A stretch of 64,000 nt of DNA from JAFGXW01 sp964634385. GTDB lineage: Bacteria; Bacillota_I; Bacilli_A; Izemoplasmatales; Izemoplasmataceae. Below the pieces are notes generated by a model that had not been told where the DNA came from, made no database searches, and saw only the letters and a list, made by a program, of their open reading frames with translations. A program made the position numbers and the translations under genes. Of this stretch, positions 62,448-64,000 are shown piece by piece (positions within the stretch are counted from its first letter, which is position 1; each line of letters opens with the position of its first letter). The stretch lies in contig CAZWIZ010000008.1 in NCBI GenBank assembly GCA_964634385.1, positions 1 through 64,000 of the forward strand, written 5' to 3'.

Positions 62448-62741
62448 TTATTTCCATTGTATGGTGTTAATCCAATATAAACTAATAATAACGAATGTAC
62501 TAACTAAATATAAGATAAATACAACATCAATAACTCTTGTAGTAAATCTAAGTAACTTTTTTCTAAACATTAAAAAAACGATAAGCACTGGTAAAAAAAC
62601 AAATAGTACAGTATTAAAACTATTTAGAAATTGTCTAAATGAGATTGAGGCTTCATCTAGTAAACTTAGTCCAAAATCCTCAAGAATATATAATATAATT
62701 CCGAATATAAAATATGTTGGTGGTATAAACCACTTTTTCAT
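62448..62741 (-). CDS. Small membrane protein of unknown function
   Basis: This protein of about 97 residues has three hydrophobic helices (about 5-22, 40-57 and 67-90) and a basic turn FRKKLLRFTTR between the last two. No family is recognised. The frame is open further upstream to 62780, but GAGGAG and GAGGGAA just before the ATG at 62741 mark the start. It lies in the decayed accessory stretch between the IS3 fragment and the fluoride genes and may have come with a mobile element. Confidence 0.6.
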   Translation of the reverse strand: MKKWFIPPTYFIFGIILYILEDFGLSLLDEASISFRQFLNSFNTVLFVFLPVLIVFLMFRKKLLRFTTRVIDVVFILYLVSTFVIISLYWINTIQWK

Positions 62742-63065
62742 TTCCCTCACTCCTCGTATAATATTTGTATAAGATCTCAATGATTTTATAAATTTTTTGA
62801 TTCTCTTCTTTTTACTTATATTTTTTAAAGAAGTCCTAGTGCTATAATTAAGTTAGATATAGCTGAAGGAAAGTACTTTCACTCCTTGCGGTCATACCGC
62901 TTATTAAGCTTGTAAACCTGTTTATCATATGTAATTCTTTACCCGGTTGTTGTTTGAATGGCCACGATTTTCTCACCCTAAAGCATAAAAATAGCGACAT
63001 GCAACTTATCTTGTTATTTATATTATATCATTTATAATGAAAATTATGAATGATATCTACAAATC

Positions 63066-63112
63066 GATAGTGTAAAATGGTGTTGGAAAAGTATTTAAAA
63101 AGGATAAGCTCT
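63066..63112 (+). repeat. 47-bp direct repeat, copy 2
   Basis: Same orientation as 58335-58381, 41 of 47 positions identical. The two copies bracket the Sel1, phosphate, toxin-antitoxin and IS-remnant genes. Confidence 0.7.
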
Positions 63113-63195
63113 CAAGATATAATAAAAGTACGACTAAAGATTGCAAAAATAAGAGAATATTCTCTTAAGTTAATGACACTATTTGACGTTTACAA

Positions 63196-63230
63196 AGGCT
63201 TAATCTCTAGCATACATTGAGATTAAGCCT
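63196..63230 (-). terminator. Terminator after DUF190 gene
   Basis: A 12-bp perfect stem AGGCTTAATCTC with its complement and an 11-base loop lies five bases beyond the stop of the DUF190 gene. The T-rich tail is on the plus strand; on the minus strand the tail is weak. Confidence 0.65.
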
Positions 63231-63234
63231 GTTT

Positions 63235-63564
63235 TTATTTATTTTCAAACTTGGCAACACTAACATCAGTTATGGTAATTAATCTTTTACTAACATATTG
63301 ACTAATTTCTGATAGTGCTTTAATTATTTTATTCTCATCATCTATAACTTCTATTATAATAGGTAAATCAAAACTTAAATCTAATATTCTAGTTGTATGA
63401 AGAACTTTATCAGTACCAAATCCTTCTATCCCACGAATTACTGTAACTCCTTTTAATCCTAATTCTCTTAATTTTAAAGTCAAAAAGTGATACAAATTAT
63501 GACCATTATATTTTGTATCTTCGTTGACATAAATTCTTAGTATTTTATATTTTTCTAATTTCAT
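63235..63564 (-). CDS. DUF190-family protein associated with fluoride channel
   Basis: This 109-residue cytoplasmic protein of the DUF190 family is PII-like in fold and often encoded beside CrcB. Features are the N-terminal LRIYVNEDTKYNGHNLYHFL, the central GLKGVTVIRGIEGFG (about 34-48) and a C-terminal beta strand ending RLITITDVSVAKFE. The gene is 18 bases downstream of crcB in the same direction, so it is likely co-expressed. It may bind a nucleotide or regulate the channel; function is not established in the family. Confidence 0.85.
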   Translation of the reverse strand: MKLEKYKILRIYVNEDTKYNGHNLYHFLTLKLRELGLKGVTVIRGIEGFGTDKVLHTTRILDLSFDLPIIIEVIDDENKIIKALSEISQYVSKRLITITDVSVAKFENK

Positions 63565-63582
63565 TTGATTTTTCCTTTCTTT

Positions 63583-63939
63583 TTAAATTAACCACATAAA
63601 ATAATATCCCAATGTAAAACCTATTAGTCCCAACAAGATTGTTCCAATGATATAAATTACAATATTCAATTTTTCATTTTCCTGAATTAATACAAATCCT
63701 TCATACATAAATGTTGAAAATGTTGTAAAAGCTCCTAAAAATCCTTCTGTAATTAACAAATATATATTTCCATCAATTCCCGAATTACTTACAATTCCCA
63801 ATAAAAAAGCTCCTGTAATATTTATTATAATCGTTCCAATTGGAAGTGTGATTTTTGATTTGTTTGAAATATATTTACCCACGCTATATCTTGTGATACT
63901 TCCTAAAGCACCACCAAGCCCTATTAAAATTAACACCAT
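63583..63939 (-). CDS. crcB: Fluoride channel CrcB/Fluc
   Basis: This 118-residue, four-helix membrane protein exports fluoride as a dual-topology dimer. Family motifs are GGALGSITRYSVGKYI (about 9-24), PIGTIIINITGAFLLG (about 34-49) with the pore Asn, and GFLGAFTTFSTFMYEG (about 72-87) with the conserved TTFSTF. It is followed by the DUF190 gene. A fluoride riboswitch would be expected further upstream, but the preceding gene ends only 15 bases away, so any such element would lie beyond the window. Confidence 0.92.
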   Translation of the reverse strand: MVLILIGLGGALGSITRYSVGKYISNKSKITLPIGTIIINITGAFLLGIVSNSGIDGNIYLLITEGFLGAFTTFSTFMYEGFVLIQENEKLNIVIYIIGTILLGLIGFTLGYYFMWLI

Positions 63940-63954
63940 TTATCATCACCTATT

Positions 63955-64000
63955 TTAGTTATATTGTTTACCTTTTCTATTAATAATTTCTCTAGCTAAA
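63955..64000 (-). CDS. Partial CDS, C-terminus only
   Basis: The last 14 codons of a minus-strand gene are visible, ending LAREIINRKGKQYN and TAA at 63955-63957. The rest lies beyond the window. It ends 15 bases before crcB and is probably the upstream member of the same operon. The identity cannot be told from this tail; a second crcB-like gene is common at this place but the tail does not prove it. Confidence 0.5.
   Translation of the reverse strand, partial: LAREIINRKGKQYN

Larger units (their letters stand above)
62742..63234. other. Gene-free accessory stretch with structured block and repeat
   Basis: This roughly 490-base stretch has no convincing gene. At about 62870-63010 it holds a block visibly richer in G+C than its surroundings, with two adjacent hairpins (AAGGA...TCCTT and GCGGTCATACCGC). 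A second copy of the 47-bp repeat follows at 63066, then a terminator at 63196. It looks like the remains of mobile DNA or a non-coding RNA. Confidence 0.55.

Noticed and set aside
63077..63220. 47-codon plus-strand frame inside the second 47-bp repeat
   Set aside because: It has no ribosome site, runs into a terminator stem and has no recognisable similarity; the corresponding frame in copy 1 is cut short.
1..64000. Use of the mycoplasma code (TGA as Trp)
   Set aside because: Several well-recognised genes end in TGA at the expected length (for example 19785, 24186, 47230), and conserved Trp positions use TGG.
63940..64000. Fluoride riboswitch before crcB
   Set aside because: The upstream gene ends 15 bases before crcB, so there is no room; any riboswitch would lie outside the window.
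1..64000. CRISPR arrays, rRNA and tRNA genes
   Set aside because: No regularly spaced direct repeats, no rRNA-like stretches and no convincing tRNA cloverleaf were seen on reading both strands by eye; a dedicated scan was not possible.

Overview
The window looks like a chromosome segment of a very low-G+C bacterium (about 30% G+C by eye) of the Bacillota/Mycoplasmatota side of the tree that uses the standard bacterial code. TGA is a normal stop (for example the genes ending at 19785, 24186 and 47230) and Trp is TGG. Strong AGGAG ribosome sites, many Cys-anchored lipoproteins with DUF5011-like domains, OppD/OppF ATPases with long charged insertions, and extended -10 promoters (TGnTATAAT) would suit an Izemoplasma/Haloplasma/Acholeplasma-like lineage. 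That placement is an inference.

Region 1 (1-23.9 kb, all minus strand) is a large purine-catabolism locus. It encodes a MocA-like Mo-cofactor enzyme, two complete three-subunit molybdenum hydroxylases in opposite gene orders (FAD-FeS-Mo, then Mo-FeS-FAD), a XdhC-type maturation factor, a THEP1-like NTPase and an unassigned membrane protein. It also encodes HyuA (hydantoinase), SsnA (aminohydrolase), YgfK (FAD/Fe-S oxidoreductase), adenine and guanine deaminases, a threonine-synthase-like and a second fold-type-II PLP enzyme, YgeY, YgeW and a uracil permease. This is the gene set of the anaerobic purine/uric-acid route of E. coli and gut Firmicutes (xdh-hyuA-ssnA-ygfK-ygeWXY). Here the usual diaminopropionate ammonia-lyase YgeX appears to be replaced by two other PLP enzymes. 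A cre-like operator lies just before the first gene. A perfect 18-bp hairpin divides the second hydroxylase module from the rest.

Region 2 (24-32 kb) is mostly housekeeping: a GNAT acetyltransferase, glutamine synthetase with a cre-like site at its promoter, TypA/BipA, a surface 5'-nucleotidase-type lipoprotein that could feed nucleosides to region 1, and a multi-pass membrane protein of unknown function.

Region 3 (31.7-49.7 kb) holds a peptide-import system: OppA behind its own promoter and a strong terminator, then a separate promoter for oppB-C-D-F and two unknown membrane proteins. OppB and OppC carry extra extracellular segments; OppD and OppF carry about 160-residue insertions at two different places. 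Next come an S41 protease lipoprotein and a lysine/cell-wall cluster (C39-like lipoprotein, alanine racemase, M20D deacetylase, diaminopimelate decarboxylase).

Region 4 (49.8-58.9 kb) has an MMPL/RND exporter split into two coupled genes with a TetR regulator, a broken lipoprotein gene, a flavodoxin, an EF-G paralogue, a 57-residue orphan, a methyltransferase, a deoxynucleoside kinase and a Sel1-repeat protein.

Region 5 (59-64 kb) has a PiT phosphate transporter with its DUF47 partner, then a decayed accessory stretch: a HepT toxin gene with a broken HTH-nucleotidyltransferase antitoxin behind a promoter carrying an inverted repeat, an IS3-type transposase fragment, repeats and a structured non-coding block. 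It ends with DUF190 and a CrcB/Fluc fluoride channel. No rRNA, tRNA or CRISPR array was seen.
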